Assembly (NCBI RefSeq): GCF_041260155.1
Contig: NC_091935.1
Location: 38,979,803 to 39,043,802, forward strand
Source of the DNA: Ptychodera flava
Taxonomy: Eukaryota; Hemichordata; Enteropneusta; Ptychoderidae
Length of the DNA: 64,000 nucleotides
Reading direction: 5' to 3'
Notes under the pieces: generated by a model
Told to the model about the DNA's origin: nothing
The model's database searches: none
What the model saw: only the letters and a program-made list of their open reading frames with translations
Position numbers and translations under genes: made by a program
In this document: piece by piece, positions 51,471 to 64,000 of the stretch
Layout: the number at the start of each line of letters is the position of its first letter
How positions within the stretch are numbered: position 1 is the first letter of the stretch

Positions 51471-54400
51471 TTGACTCATAGTAGTGCCTGGACATGTACC
51501 ATGCCTATGCATGTGTTATACCAATGCCAAGGTTGGCAAATTGCAGGATGACCCAATGGTCTAATCAATGGCTTTATCTATTACACTGTCACTTCACTTA
51601 ATTAATTTGACATTATCTGTCAGAGTTCAAAGTCACCTGAGTTTCCGAAAGCTTCTTATTGATTTTTGTTCTGAAACAAGTTATGTGGGGTTAAAACCTA
51701 TCAAGGTGCCCGCCAACAAACCACAAATAAAACCACAAATAAAACCAAAACTGCTTCTGCTGGCGCCGTCAACAAAAATCTATGACAGAGCATCGAGACC
51801 GTCTGGAGATTTTCCCTCTTGCTTAGCGTACATGTGTCTGTTTTCTTCGGCACGCAAGTTTCTTTGGTCTCATAGACCATGGGACTCCTTTTCAGCTCCA
51901 TGCATAGACCTACCTCGAAATAATATGTTCAATACCTTGAAGTTCATCCAACTAGTACACCACATTGAATATCACATGGAAAATTTGAATATTTTCTGGG
52001 CAAACTTTGTAAAATTTCTGATTAGTTTCACTTCGGAGTATATCAACTCCCCGATGTGGCCAATAGTTTCTGTTCTTACAATAAGCGTCTGTGTGTGATC
52101 TTTAGGCGGCAAGCCAGTTTCAATTCAGTGAGTGGTAAACATCGAGAAGGTAACCTTGGAAAGTTTCTGGTCGATTGGGGAACTTGTAATTTACAGACAG
52201 GTACGTCTACTGTTTGGCTCATCGTCTAGTTCCAAAGGGGTGAGTGCCTCTAGCTCTCCACGTTGAACAAAAACAACTGACAAATGGCACACAGCGACTT
52301 GACCAGAATGGAGAGGGACTGAAAGCTGTAATTAGACTTTGAAGGAGGGAAGGTGGTAAGCTATCTTTAGACAGTCATACGTAGCCCAATAGCTCAATCT
52401 TTTTAAAATGTATTGAATCTACTTAAAATATGTATTAGAAATTGTCATCTATATTGACAAATCTAATAAGTGTTAAAAGGACTGACTTGATGGTAGACTG
52501 AATGATTAAGTCATGTATGGATGTTTTTGTTGAAGTTTTCGAAGACCAGACTGAGTCTTTCAGTCTAAATGGTTGGCTACACATCTGCACAATACTGTCT
52601 GAAATATGTAAACTAAAACCAACTGCTTAATTCCTTTCCTTCGCGAAGAAGACAAAATCGCCACTGATAATTTTTACATTAACGAGAAATTAGAGTTTCC
52701 TTCTAAATTAAGCAAGAACTGATATTATGCTGGTACGACGTATGCAAAACGTCAACGCTCTGAACTCTAAACTGCTGTTTTCGGTGTGATCTATCTATGC
52801 AGCTTGGCATCACGTGAAAAAATATATTGATTCAGTTTAATAAAATATTTCAGATCTGGTGAAGAAAAAGTTAAGACATTCTCTTATACATTTCATGCAC
52901 AACTTAAGATGTAGTATTATAGAAAAATGGAAAAATTAAACATTGCTCTCTTCTTTGTTCACTTATCTAAGTATTATTAAGTTAGTCGGTCATTTAGTCA
53001 GTCAGTCAGTCAGTCAGTCAGTCAGTCAGTTAGTTAGCTAGCTGATTGAGTAGGTAATTTGATAGTTGGTCGTCTGCTTCTTTTTTCTTCTTTCGGGGTC
53101 TATGTTTTGTCCTTCTAATGAATTTGTCCATACATCTGTAACTTTAGAGTATATTCGGATTTTCTTATAATGTTTTCTTCTTTCGAGAAAATAGTTTTGC
53201 ATTATCAAAGATACTGTAATGAAACGGTAGAATTTGAAGCAAGTCTTAAGTTCTGAGTTTACCGTGTTCAAGATACTGGTGGTACAGATATGATAGCAAG
53301 AGATTTCAATGGTGTGTGCAATCACAGATAAACCTGAAAAGTAGACTTCCGTTGTGGTTGCTGAAGAAAATTGTAAGTTTTATTCTAAATGATAGGCTTA
53401 CAGATTCTTTGTAGTAAACGACACCAGTCCTGAAAGAGAGTTATTTTGCGCTAGGAGAAAATGTTGGCGAAAACGCTAAGAAAAGGTCAACCATAGAGGT
53501 GAAATGACTGAGATGAAAAGCACAAATTGTTGTAAAGTAAAAATATCCATTTTGTGGTTTGAAAACTAATGACAGCGTAACATTTCCATTGTGTAGAGCA
53601 ACCATTCAAAGTGTCTGCAGGGCGCCAGGCTGTGAATTGACGTGTGCCAAGGTTGACTTATAAATCGTCTTTCAGTCTCTCAGTCTCAACCTCAGTGAAA
53701 AGAGGTTACATAGCCATAGTGTTTATCTAGTTTAAGAAAAAAGATTTCAACAGTTACATATGAAATAAAAGCCATAAAGATTTACTTGAGTGACTGTTCT
53801 TCCTTAACCATGAAAATTTCAGTGAAATTCTGTGAAATTAATTGTTTCACATAGTTGACTTTTTTGATATTTTAGGATGTTGCGACAAAGACTATCTAAC
53901 GACAATGCTACCTCAGGTTGAATACTGTCAGCAATGAAAAGTCTTATCATGAATCTCGAAGGCCAAAGTAATTAAAAGTAGATATCTTGTAATCTTCAAC
54001 ACTAATGAGTGACAATCCTATATGACAGTATGACATTGAGGCATGGCCGTGTTGTAAAAGAAAAGATGTGTCCATCAAGGTTCATTATATGGTAACTCGT
54101 ACCTTTATCTTTACTGCATTTGACATACCTACAGCGACGGTCATTTGGACGTTGAGTATCCGGGAACGTTTATAATTCCCATCATAAAAAGACCTCTGAA
54201 TCGATCTTCCTTGCGAGTAATGAAACATTTGATCAGGGATATGTCACTTATAATCAAGACCTGAGATGAACATAAATATCGAATCCTTGATACCAAAAAC
54301 ACCTGAAATTTTAAGAGTTTAAACGGATGTTTTGCAATAGTACATGGATAAATAACTGGTTTGACTGAGCACGCTTACTGCTGAGTCAAAAATTCAATAA

Positions 54401-56400
54401 CTGGCACATCACAGGGTTTATGCCATTCTTTGTTGCCTGGTCCATTTTTCTTGCCGATGATTGTCAAGGACAATTGATGTCTTAAAGACTAAGTAGCCTT
54501 TAAAGGCACACGAGCTACATCTTTTGGCATTATTTTCATGATTTTATATTTAGATTAAAATTAGTCAATAGAAATGTTCTTACTCAAAGATGTTTACTCA
54601 TGTATAATTAACCACCGAGTGGGACTGCATGGGGGAGTTTCAGTACGACAAATAATAAACGGGTGCCGCACCCAAATATGGCCGCCTCCATACACCTACA
54701 TGATAAACAGCCTAAATGGTGCATGTACACATTTAAATCTTTTTAAATACAACATGGCGCAACCCACTGAAAGAACGGGAAAGGGATCAATCCACTTTGA
54801 CAAAAAATTCTCCGCTTTTTACATAACATGGCAAGATTTTGAAAATGGCGGGATAATGAACAAAAATGTATTCAATTTCTTGCCTATTCTGCAACGAAAA
54901 AACGTTGTTGAGACATAGTTAATGACTATATAGTTCATCTTGTTGAGTGGACAAATTTCTCAGAGTTGCAGCTCATGGGCCTTTAACAGCATTTCAATAA
55001 AGAAACGAACACAGAGTCGGGCAGTGTTAACTTCAAGAGTCTGCCATCATTTTAGCTTATAAGATATTGTTTCACAGTAATTAATAATATATCTTGAAAC
55101 AATCAAGTGTGCTTTGAAAAACTGCAAACTGAAATATTCCATATTAAAGGGACAGAAATGTGCCCTTGTCAAATTTGCAATCAGTCATATCTTCCTTCTG
55201 ACGTGTAAGGCACTACTTAATACACAACATGTTACTTTGCGTGCATACAATTGGAACAATGACGCAAATATCACTTTTGAATGTGAACGAACCAATAACT
55301 GCATTCCGACGTAACCCATTAACATTAAGTAATGAGTGAAAGAATACGAGGAAATTTTGCTAAAATGAAGCATCTTTTTGCCAAATAAGATAGTCAGGTA
55401 TTTTTCAAGTTTAGGTCAAGAGACAATTTGAGCATGCGCAGATGATGGTTTGAGGTAAAGGTACTTTGCTGCAGTGAATAGTTTTCATGTAAAACTTTCC
55501 CAAGATTCCCCTTTTCTGCCAGAGACCTTTGACCAAAGCTATTCTTCCTTATGAAAAACAAACTTTCCGCTTAATATCTTTGTATTCCCAAAGCATCAGA
55601 CGTGAAAGATGTTTTTATGTTTTCTGTTTGACAAATTCTCGACCTCGGCTGAACACAATGGGATTAATTGGATTGCTTCAACAAAAGCAAGTTTGGGTGT
55701 GTAACCAGCCTTCTTCAATTCAACTGAGAAACTATTGTATGCATTATCTTCGCTAAGCTATCCATTTCTCCGCCCCTAAGTAGGACTTGTTTTTCACACC
55801 TGCGCTTCAAATGTGAGTGAAATGTCTCGATATTCAACGCAAAGCACGAAACCTCTGGTTTCCAAGTGTCACGTCATTTGAGTTTCTTTGAGATGCCATG
55901 ATAATTATTGAATCAAAGCTTACGTTGATAAAAATTCAATCGGTTAGAATATTTTTTTCACTGCACAGTCATTCTGACTTTAATGTGTTTCCATTTCACA
56001 AGATTGTGTAAAGTATTTTCAAGCATTTTCATTTCGAGTTGCTTTGGAAAATTCTTGTGTCTTTTTTCTTAAGTTATGACAACTTACATGTAGTTACAAC
56101 CTCAGACCTCTTAAAACTTGTTTAGAAAATTTCTCTACTGATAACATGGTATTGTCTCCTGAATCAGCAACTCCACTATCGGCTACCATTGGTTAGAATA
56201 ACCATCATCGAATAAACTACAGATAGAAAGAAAAGATTAAAACTTATCTGGAAACAACTTTGCCTTGATTGACTGAAACAAGGTCATCAGATGTGTTTGG
56301 GTTATTATGGTAAGCTTGGCATGAGGTCGATTCGTCTATTCCCTCAAGGATATTTTTTGCGATTTAGAATTGTAACCGAATGGCTGGAAAATAGAGAAAC
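51471..56400. other. Gene-poor stretch upstream of the DMRT gene
   Basis: A 176-residue frame at 51568-52098 plus is the longest here but has no domain and is Ser/Leu/Ile/Pro-biased. A GTCA tetranucleotide run is at about 52996-53030. Nothing else is assignable; distal regulatory DNA for the DMRT gene is possible but not shown. Confidence 0.45.
52996..53030. repeat. (GTCA)n microsatellite
   Basis: About eight to nine GTCA units, followed by degenerate TTAG/CTAG units. Confidence 0.95.
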
Positions 56401-56885
56401 AAGGTGGGTGCTTTTATGTTATAACTAGTCTACCCCCCTTTGCTTATCTTCTCTCCATACAATAAAGACTCGCCCGTCATAGGAATAGGGATGTCTAACT
56501 GTCTAAGACGAACCCATTCTCTTTGGGGTGTGGTTCATCTCAGCCGTGGAAAAGAGATAATTTTTCAAAGCGATGCCGTTCTTATTTACATAAAGATTGT
56601 TGTGAAAAACCGAAAAATGGCTGACTTTTTCTGGTGATTGTGTTTAATGCTTGAATGATTTTCAGTTCCTGTTTCTTAAAACAACAGTAAATGAATGGAT
56701 TAAATGAAAACAACAGAGAACAGGACCTACCTGTCTGTGAAAGGTTCAGCCCAGAGTGACTTACAAATAGCTCTGTATTATTCGAGGCTTTTAGGTATAC
56801 AAACATACAATATAATGTGTTAGTTGTTGAGTGGATCTCATTGCTTCCGCTCACCGTTCACTGAGTTGTCATAACATTTGGAGAG

Positions 56886-57372
56886 ATGGACACCGGTCTC
56901 CCTCCCTTCCCTCCGATGTCCCACGCGCAACCACCCTACATATTCATCCCACCTCCCCCTCCACAGCCGTCTCCACAGTCAGGAAACAGGACACAGCAAC
57001 GGACGCCGAAATGCGCCCGTTGTCGGAACCACGGGGTGCTGTCCTGGCTGAAGGGTCACAAACGGTACTGCCGATTTAAGGACTGTATGTGTGAGAAGTG
57101 CATCCTGATAGCCGAGCGTCAACGAGTGATGGCCGCTCAAGTGGCTCTACGCAGGCAGCAAGCGCATGAACAGAGCGTACTTTACCAATATCAAATGGCT
57201 AGAAGTCTAACATCTGGCGATGACGGTGAGAAAACAGCGAGCGACGATGCATCTAACAGCGATGCAAGTCAGGGTGACAGCTTTGAAGAAACTACCAGCA
57301 TCGAAAAGTCAACAAAGGAAGAGAATAAAAATCCAGTCAATGGTCAAATCGATATTAAAGAGGAAAATGATG
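56886..57372 (+). CDS. dmrt3-like: DMRT3-like transcription factor, first coding exon (DM domain)
   Basis: The ATG (context GAGAGATGG) opens a frame of 162 complete codons that ends at a GTGAGT donor (57373), phase 1. After a Pro-rich N-terminus ([10 protein letters not shown]) residues 39-93 form a DM domain: [20 protein letters not shown] with Cys43, Cys46, His49 and His58, then Cys62, Cys67, Cys69 and Cys72, and the recognition helix [37 protein letters not shown] and CEKCILI are the DMRT3/DMRT93B flavour; DMRT1, 2 and A1/A2 differ there. DM factors bind DNA in the nucleus; DMRT3 acts in neural patterning and sex-related development. The Ser/Glu-rich tail includes [10 protein letters not shown]. 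The DMA domain expected in this subfamily is not in the window, so later exons lie beyond 64 kb or were missed. Reading through the donor would end at 57425. Confidence 0.9.
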
Positions 57373-59614
57373 GTGAGTATAAAATCGCAATGCCAAAGAA
57401 AATGCAATTCGATGTCTGCATTTGAACATGCGCTTTTGAAAAGAAACATGGGTATAAGTACAAGACAATATGCTGTCAATTTGATGCCAGAGATCACAAT
57501 TGATGTAAGACCGGAAGCTCAGACAGCTACGCATAGAGTAGAAATTGACAGCTCCCAGCAATGAAGATATACAGTGTATCAGACTCAATGGGCTGTTTAA
57601 AGTACGGCCCGGGGTCTATTAACCATTACTACATTTACATTACGCGTTAAACTCTCCTTTATTCCTATGAAACATGATCGATTTCACAGTGCTAACATTT
57701 GCAAGCCCATTCAATGCCATTTCCCTGAGGACACCGACGACGCGCTTGACCACATGTCAGTCAGACACGGACACTGCGCCTACAGTCTTCCCTTCAATGA
57801 ATCGAGAAACGAATTAATAGCCACACAACCTAATGAAGCATTGATAGTGGTGTTTCTCAAACACAACATCTATTCGCATACTTCACAATTGCCTTTAGAG
57901 CAACGTCCATATCAAGTGCATCGCTGGGTTCGTATTGGGGAGTTGTCGTGGGCATGGCATGGTAGACATGGCTTGTTACTAAACTTAACAAATGCAGAAC
58001 GGGCGAAAATCGCGTGGAATCCACACGGAAAGTAAAATCAAACAAGCCACCATTCACTTGCCCACTTACAAACATTTCAAAGCTAAGTGTTACGGCAATG
58101 GGACCACGCCGCGGAAGTGTAAGTTTCAACCGCCAAGAGAAAGGATAGACTGCTAGAATATGCACAGGTTACCACACCATAGAAATACACATTGAGGCCG
58201 AACAAACACTGCCATGGTGTTTATTCAAGGGTACACTATAACTAATAGTTTCAGTTTTGACAAACAGTGTCCTTTTGATAAATGCCATTAAGATAATATT
58301 TCTGCTGACTAAAGAATGTGGGTAAAAGTTGTGAAACACACTGTAAAATTTCTGCAACAATGCTTCGATAGTGACTCAGTCACCTTTAGAGACAACATTC
58401 TCACCTTCCGACTGTGTATGCGATATTAGGTGACTATTCGTTTGTTCCGCCAAAGTATCTGAGTAGTTAATGTAACTTTTCTTTGAGGTCCGTCTCTAGG
58501 ATAGTTACAAATAAGAGTTTACAGTGACTTAGGATAAATTATGGCATTCCAAAACTCCGAGACATTCTCTTTGTGATGTTTCAATCTGAGAAAACTTCTG
58601 ATGAAAAGAGACATAGAATTAAAACCCTCGAAAAAAATTATTGTAGAAATGTCTTGATGTGCGCTTCTGCAAACTGTACATGTTCTAGTTTACGCTTTCT
58701 GACTGATCCTTTCTTAATCCAGTGCTTCAAATTTGTTTGCTTTTGATTACATAATTGCAATGAATGACAAGAAGAAAGATAGATACAAATTTTAATTCAT
58801 GATTCACTCAGAGTGTCCAATGCTATCCCTACACCTCTAAAATTCTGAGTTACTTTGCGTTCTATAAAAACAGGGTGTGTACTTACGAATTACATGTAAA
58901 GCGATTACTGTTAAAACAAATCGTACCTGTAGAGGAAGATATAGAGTTAAAAGTAATAGAAAAAGATTTGTATAGAATACATTGACCAAACTACGGAAAC
59001 GACAAAATAAAGACAAAATAGAGTATCGTGACTGAATCAAGAAGACAGCCAGCAATTCCAGTATTGCACATGCATTTCACCCGTCCCGTTTACATTTTAA
59101 CAACATCTTCTGTGTCGAGATAACATCAAAATTCGCCATGAAAATTTATCAACATTTTCAAAATAAATACGACACATGACGTGCGGTTTTATGACAAATG
59201 TAGTATTATTTTCAAGAAAGATTATTCTCACTGTTATACTGTCGAGAAAGAAATAACACTAAACCGCTGTGAATTATAAAAACTGATGGAAAAGTTTTGT
59301 ATACTTTGTAATAATCGAGTCGCCGATAATCAATTAATGAACACAGCACCTAAGTTAAACGGTCAAACTCCGTCACCAGTAGGTGTAACTGTACGTGACG
59401 CTTGATATCGATTGAGTCAAAACTTTTCGCTTTTAGAGCCCAGCATCATGAAAGAGCCCAGCATCATGAACAGAGAAAGCTTACTAAAAGGCAGTCGTTG
59501 TTATTTGGACTGCCACTAATGTCGATGAAAGACAATATGGCGATACAAAATATCGTGAAAATCGCTTATTCGATGATTGTTAGCTTAAGTTTTCAATTAA
59601 AGTGAAGGAACGTG

Positions 59615-59616
<2 letters not shown>
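57373..59616 (+). other. Start of DMRT intron 1
   Basis: It begins with a GTGAGT donor. Open frames at 57667-58035 (plus) and 57857-58165 (minus) overlap each other, and neither shows a domain; the plus frame does not encode the DMA domain. This somewhat GC-richer stretch could be conserved regulatory DNA. Confidence 0.4.
59434..59470. repeat. 18-bp tandem duplication
   Basis: AGAGCCCAGCATCATGAA occurs twice in direct succession. Confidence 0.85.

Positions 59617-59687
<71 letters not shown>
59617..59687. repeat. (CT)n microsatellite
   Basis: About 35 CT units, uninterrupted. Confidence 0.95.
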
Positions 59688-59689
<2 letters not shown>

Positions 59690-61322
59690 TGAACCGTCAC
59701 GGAAAAGAAAGAAAAATCTTTCCCGTTTGGAATAAATTACAAGCTGTTGAGGTAGTGTTTGTATTCAGACAACTCTTTCTTTGGTATCGCAAGCTTAGAG
59801 CACGCATAGATTGATTTAACTCGTTGGCTGTATATTACAGTTCTTGCTCGAATTCTGCGCAAGCTGGTGGCAACTTTGATGCACGCTCAGTCGTACACAG
59901 TCGTAAGATTGTAACCTAAGTTGATAACATCAGTGACCATAGCTTGTAAACTTACTGAGAAATTTGGCAAGTTTGGCCGTTTGACCATTAGGCCTACTAT
60001 CAAGGTCTGCCGTATGAAATTTACAAATTCTCCAAGAATCTTTGAGTAAACTAGTCCGTGCAGATGTAACGAATGGAAATGACAATAAAGAGATACCGAG
60101 AATTTGTCGTCGTTAAAACATGTTTCAAAAGTGTTGTAAACGCTTCTTTTCAACGTTAAGGCATAAAACTAATACGGACAGCTTTTATACCCTTGGTCAA
60201 AAGGTATGGTCTCCAATACCAAGGCTATAAACATTGTTTGGAATATAGGTACAGTAGGTCGTATTTGGCGAGACATAATAAAACTGGTGTAGGCAGTTTA
60301 CAATTCATGTAACGGCAGTCTCTACGAATTCCCAATGTCCGTTCGGTCAGTACCGAGTGCCGTTAGTAGGTTACAACTCGTATTCAATCATGGACCAGTG
60401 GCATTTTAGCGCCAGGTTAGAATGTGTTTTGTCCACTATTTTTATAAGTTGTATTTAGCTATAGAAATCAGGATCGCAACCTTTCCATCATATCAAATCG
60501 TTAGCCATTGTCAGGAAAGACAGAGCCGCCGATTGAAAGGCCTTGCTTGGTCTTCGCATTTGTTAGGAACATTAAGAAGCGTTGGTTGACTGAAAACAAC
60601 CGCCTGTTTAATGATAGAGACAACTTCAACGTACTTTTTAGTAACGAAAGGAGGTCTGAAAGGCAGATGGGCGTAGAATTGGTAGCCTCTTTAAATGTAT
60701 TGTCTGGTATGTGAAAGGTGGGGGATTTTTACACGGACTTTGCGTCTTCTAAACTCTATTGATTTGTGCTAATTAAGTAATTGAATAGCAAGTTGGTAGA
60801 ACTTTTTAGCCATTTTGCTATTTGCACTCCGGAAACTTGTTTCCAGAAGAGTGCTGATGACGGCTGTGTTTTGCCAGGGGCTGACGCCTAGTCTACCACT
60901 TATTCAATGGTAGGACATCTTCAAATGTTCATCAATGAGTACGAAATGTCGAGATGTCAGACAGGACGAATGGTGTGAACAATATCCTTTATTGCATTGC
61001 TACTTCAAGTTCACTTTAACTTTAAACGAAGGTTTGTCTTCGTCCCAAAGAGTGTGAAAATCGTACTGTAAGATTTTTAAATATCTGTAATAGCACTCTG
61101 TATAGGTTCCAAGATGGCTTGAAAACTTAAATTGAATAGACTGACAAGTTGATCTCTTTCTTCAGAATCTGTTGTCCTCATTGACAACTTCTCTTTTCCG
61201 CCCTCAGCAATAGTAGGGATCCCTCTGTCTCTTTATCTGTCTGACTGACTATCCATTTCAGTCACTGACTCTTTCCTTCCTGTTACATCGCTTCTCTTCT
61301 GCCCGCCTCTGTAATTCAATGC

Positions 61323-61326
<4 letters not shown>
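59688..61326. other. No gene recognised
   Basis: No exon or element ends identified; presumably DMRT intron. Confidence 0.45.

Positions 61327-61414
<88 letters not shown>
61327..61414. repeat. (CT)n microsatellite with one interruption
   Basis: CT run of about 88 bp with one CC break near 61367, followed by CCCACGCGCGCGC. Confidence 0.95.
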
Positions 61415-61416
<2 letters not shown>

Positions 61417-64000
61417 ACGCGCGCGCAAGGTTATTTTCCGAATCTCTGTCACTGTGTATTGTACCCCAGATAAAAGTTACACGCCTTGTGTTGTAAAGTA
61501 ACCCGTATTCTGCATACAACTGTAGGATAAATTTGAACTTTTGTGATCTACGTTATGGAAAATCATGCCTTTGATTTACTGTGATTCAAATTTGGAAACG
61601 TTACGCACAAAAGACATTTATATTAAATTTGAAGTGTTAGAAATATAAAGTACAGTGGTCGCTTTGAAACGTAATATCCAAAGTATGGAATAATGGAATA
61701 ACTAATTGTAAAGTGCTGTTACACAAATTTCGTAAAAATACAAGCCACGCTTATAGTCACCCTATGAAATGGGATTCAACAAATATACAAGGCGCTGAAG
61801 AGAAATCACCATGTACGGAAATTATTAAAGATTTAGTCATAAGCTTCATTGATTATCATTTATCATTGTATTTTTCGTATAGTTATTTGATATAATAATG
61901 ATAAAACATGTAAGACATAACCTGGCGGTCAATTATGCTTTTCAACTTTTCATCGGCAGTGTTTTTTCTGTCAACCGAGCTGTCATTGAAACTATTGAAT
62001 CGTTGGTTCAAGTTTTGCCATCGCTTTAGCCTTTCAATAGCATCGCAGAAAACACGGGACAAACAACAGCGTGCTCTCCACAGCTAACACAGTAACATAG
62101 CATGGGAAAGGACATAAGTATGATCTCAAAAGTCCACACTTTATACGCTCTCTCCAACATGAATGTAAAACAAAGTTGAGATAAATTCCAAAGCATAGAA
62201 CTCAAGTCCCTCTACTTTTGGACAAATGTCTTTGTAGAAGCCGCTAGCAATGAAATACCTGAATCATTTAGCGCCGACATCTTGCAAACTCACGTATCTT
62301 GGAGAGTCTTGTAATCAAGTCCTTAAAAGCAGCACTTGAGACGCGTTTGAGGAGTCTCACATCAAAAACTACTTGTTTCTCTTAAGATATCAAGTAACTA
62401 TTTCATACTGCGGATTTGTCTTCTCCCCTGCAATCGTCTATTAAAAGCTTTAAGCAGGTAGAGTGGGAGTTCCAAGATAACTTGGTCGGGTTGTAGTTAT
62501 CAAGTGACCCGCCGCGTCTCGTTCAACAGACTTTGTCCCGTTAGTCAGCTACTTAAGATCAGGCTATGTTCGTTTCGTGAACTATGAAATGTACGGAAAA
62601 CAACACAGGGAACTGGTGTTTTCGTCGTTTATCGGTCCGACGTGACCATAATTTCATGATGTGGCTCTCTGCTTTGAATAAAAGAGACAGAAATTGAAAT
62701 AGAGACAGGCAGGGACGTAACTGCCCTTGTAGCGATTGTCAAACAAAATACATTTGACACCGGACGTATTCAATTTTTGACGGACTTTGCCAACTAAATT
62801 CATCAGTAACTGATATGTAGGGTATGAAATCTATACGAAAATTTTAACCCATTGCTTTAATATCCCGTTCGTAGCCTTTCGACCAAGTCCCCGGGCATGC
62901 AGTTCTAAGGCTGTCTGTTCAAATATTGTGAATGGCTTTATCCTGAAACAACTTGAATGTTTTCGGTTATGTTTGCTGACTGACACCAGAGCGCTCTTAA
63001 TATTAGGAACGCTTCTACAAACGAAACATAAAGGTTGTAAAATAGAAAGAGTTGCTTTATATTCTCTGGAAACTTGGAGAAAGTTTTCCACAAAGTCACT
63101 GTTAATTTGTAACTCGATCACAGCGAGTTTGGCGTCTTAGCATTGCCTAGGGCGAACACACTTAATACGATACTCAACACCAGACTTGAGCCGGAATATG
63201 TTTCATTTAAAGCTGTGATCAGGTCTTCCATGAAAAGTAAACCACAAGACTTTAAGAGGGTGGAACAGGGCCGTACAATCACTAAAAACAACTTGACAGT
63301 TTAAGAACCAAAAGAAAATCTAATTCCAGGGTGACTTTTAAAGCGATTATGAAATGAAAAAAGTACTTTGAAATACTTGAGTGTATCGGGGCTTAAGATG
63401 AAAAGCCAACATGACATACTACCTGGGTCCAAGTCGCAACATTTCGCTGGGGTGCTCTGAGTACAGTCATGAAAGTTGTCTTAGTTTAACATCTAGCGCA
63501 GAGATTATGAAATTCTGATATTGTCGAGGTACGGCAGTAATGTATTGTATAAGTGCCGTGTATTAAAGCCTATCAGGTGTTCTTTCCCAGGGTGAGAATA
63601 GCCAACTAATTGATTTGTATTTCACGTAAGACGATCAGGGCGTACAGGTGTATGCTTGTGCAAAGTATTGTTTTAACGAATGATATCAATGTACATATAT
63701 CAGGCTTGGAGGTAGCTTACTTTAATAACGCCGATCGGAAACCAAGTTTGAAACGAGAGCTTCTCAATTTCAGAAATGGTTTTGTTCTGACTGATTTGGC
63801 GAGCAAAGATGTCGAATTCCTTCATGTTTTTACCTTTTTAGGTTTACAGTTTCCGTGCCCTGATATGCAAGCTCCCTATATTTGAGAAACTGTCTTGCAT
63901 TGGAGTTGTACTTTCATACGACTTACAGATGGGCACAGGAATATGTAAATTATTCTTGTCGCAGACACTCCTTCCAAATAATGAAGCAAAAGGATTCTTA
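61415..64000. other. No gene recognised
   Basis: The frames at 62831-63121 minus and 63610-63885 plus have no recognisable domain. The DMRT DMA domain was looked for by eye and not found. Confidence 0.45.

Noticed and set aside
51568..52098. 176-residue plus-strand open frame
   Set aside because: No domain, no splice context, Ser/Leu/Ile-biased composition and no recognisable motif; length alone is not enough in 64 kb.
57667..58165. Overlapping open frames after the DM exon, considered as DMRT exon 2
   Set aside because: Neither shows the DMA domain, neither has a phase-1 acceptor that I could place, and the two overlap on opposite strands.
61233..61519. Arg-Glu repeat proteins (also near 26.3 kb)
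   Set aside because: Translations of CT/GA microsatellites.

Overview
The window is 64 kb of AT-rich animal genomic DNA. Genes are split by introns, spaced far apart and separated by decayed transposons. The gene content (a multi-TIR protein with a macro-like N-terminus, tandem FN3 exons, a DMRT3-type DM exon) and the repeat style (CR1/L2-like LINEs, a Penelope-like fragment, many short inverted-repeat DNA elements, microsatellites) suggest an invertebrate deuterostome. An acorn worm (hemichordate) is my best guess; lancelet, echinoderm or another marine invertebrate cannot be excluded from sequence alone.

Layout. 0-20 kb is repeat-dominated: a LINE 3' end, a 1.36-kb TTA-flanked inverted-repeat element, TTAA-flanked short elements, a Penelope-like RT remnant (8.8-9.2 kb), an L2/CR1-like LINE 3' end (10.9-11.6 kb, minus), and a cluster of broken LINE reverse transcriptases on both strands (13.4-17.3 kb). 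20-24 kb, minus strand, holds at least three FN3-domain exons of a larger extracellular or receptor-like gene. Two of them are a recent tandem duplicate and one carries a one-base frameshift. A possible upstream promoter and first exon lies near 28.5 kb, but its link to the FN3 exons is unproven. 24-31 kb is otherwise repeats.

31.9-46.2 kb, plus strand, is the main gene. Twelve exons join in phase into an 870-residue protein: a macro-like N-terminal domain, two TIR domains that keep the conserved C-x-E helix motif, a third divergent TIR-like domain, a short helical segment and a charged tail ending KKRKSAACALF. That ending fits a polybasic CaaX prenylation signal. I infer a membrane-anchored, possibly NAD-consuming or NAD-metabolite-sensing innate-immune protein. 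Its introns carry several foldback or inverted-repeat elements, and a 1.5-kb element with an 8-bp target duplication sits 47 bp after the stop codon.

47.8-56.8 kb is gene-poor, with a 30-bp minisatellite, a piggyBac-like short element, a TAA-flanked element and microsatellites. 56.9-57.4 kb, plus strand, is the first coding exon of a DMRT3-like transcription factor. The rest of that gene was not found and probably lies beyond the window. The final 6.6 kb looks like intron or intergenic DNA with two long CT tracts.

All exon boundaries come from reading GT/AG sites, phase and protein continuity by eye. No similarity search was run.
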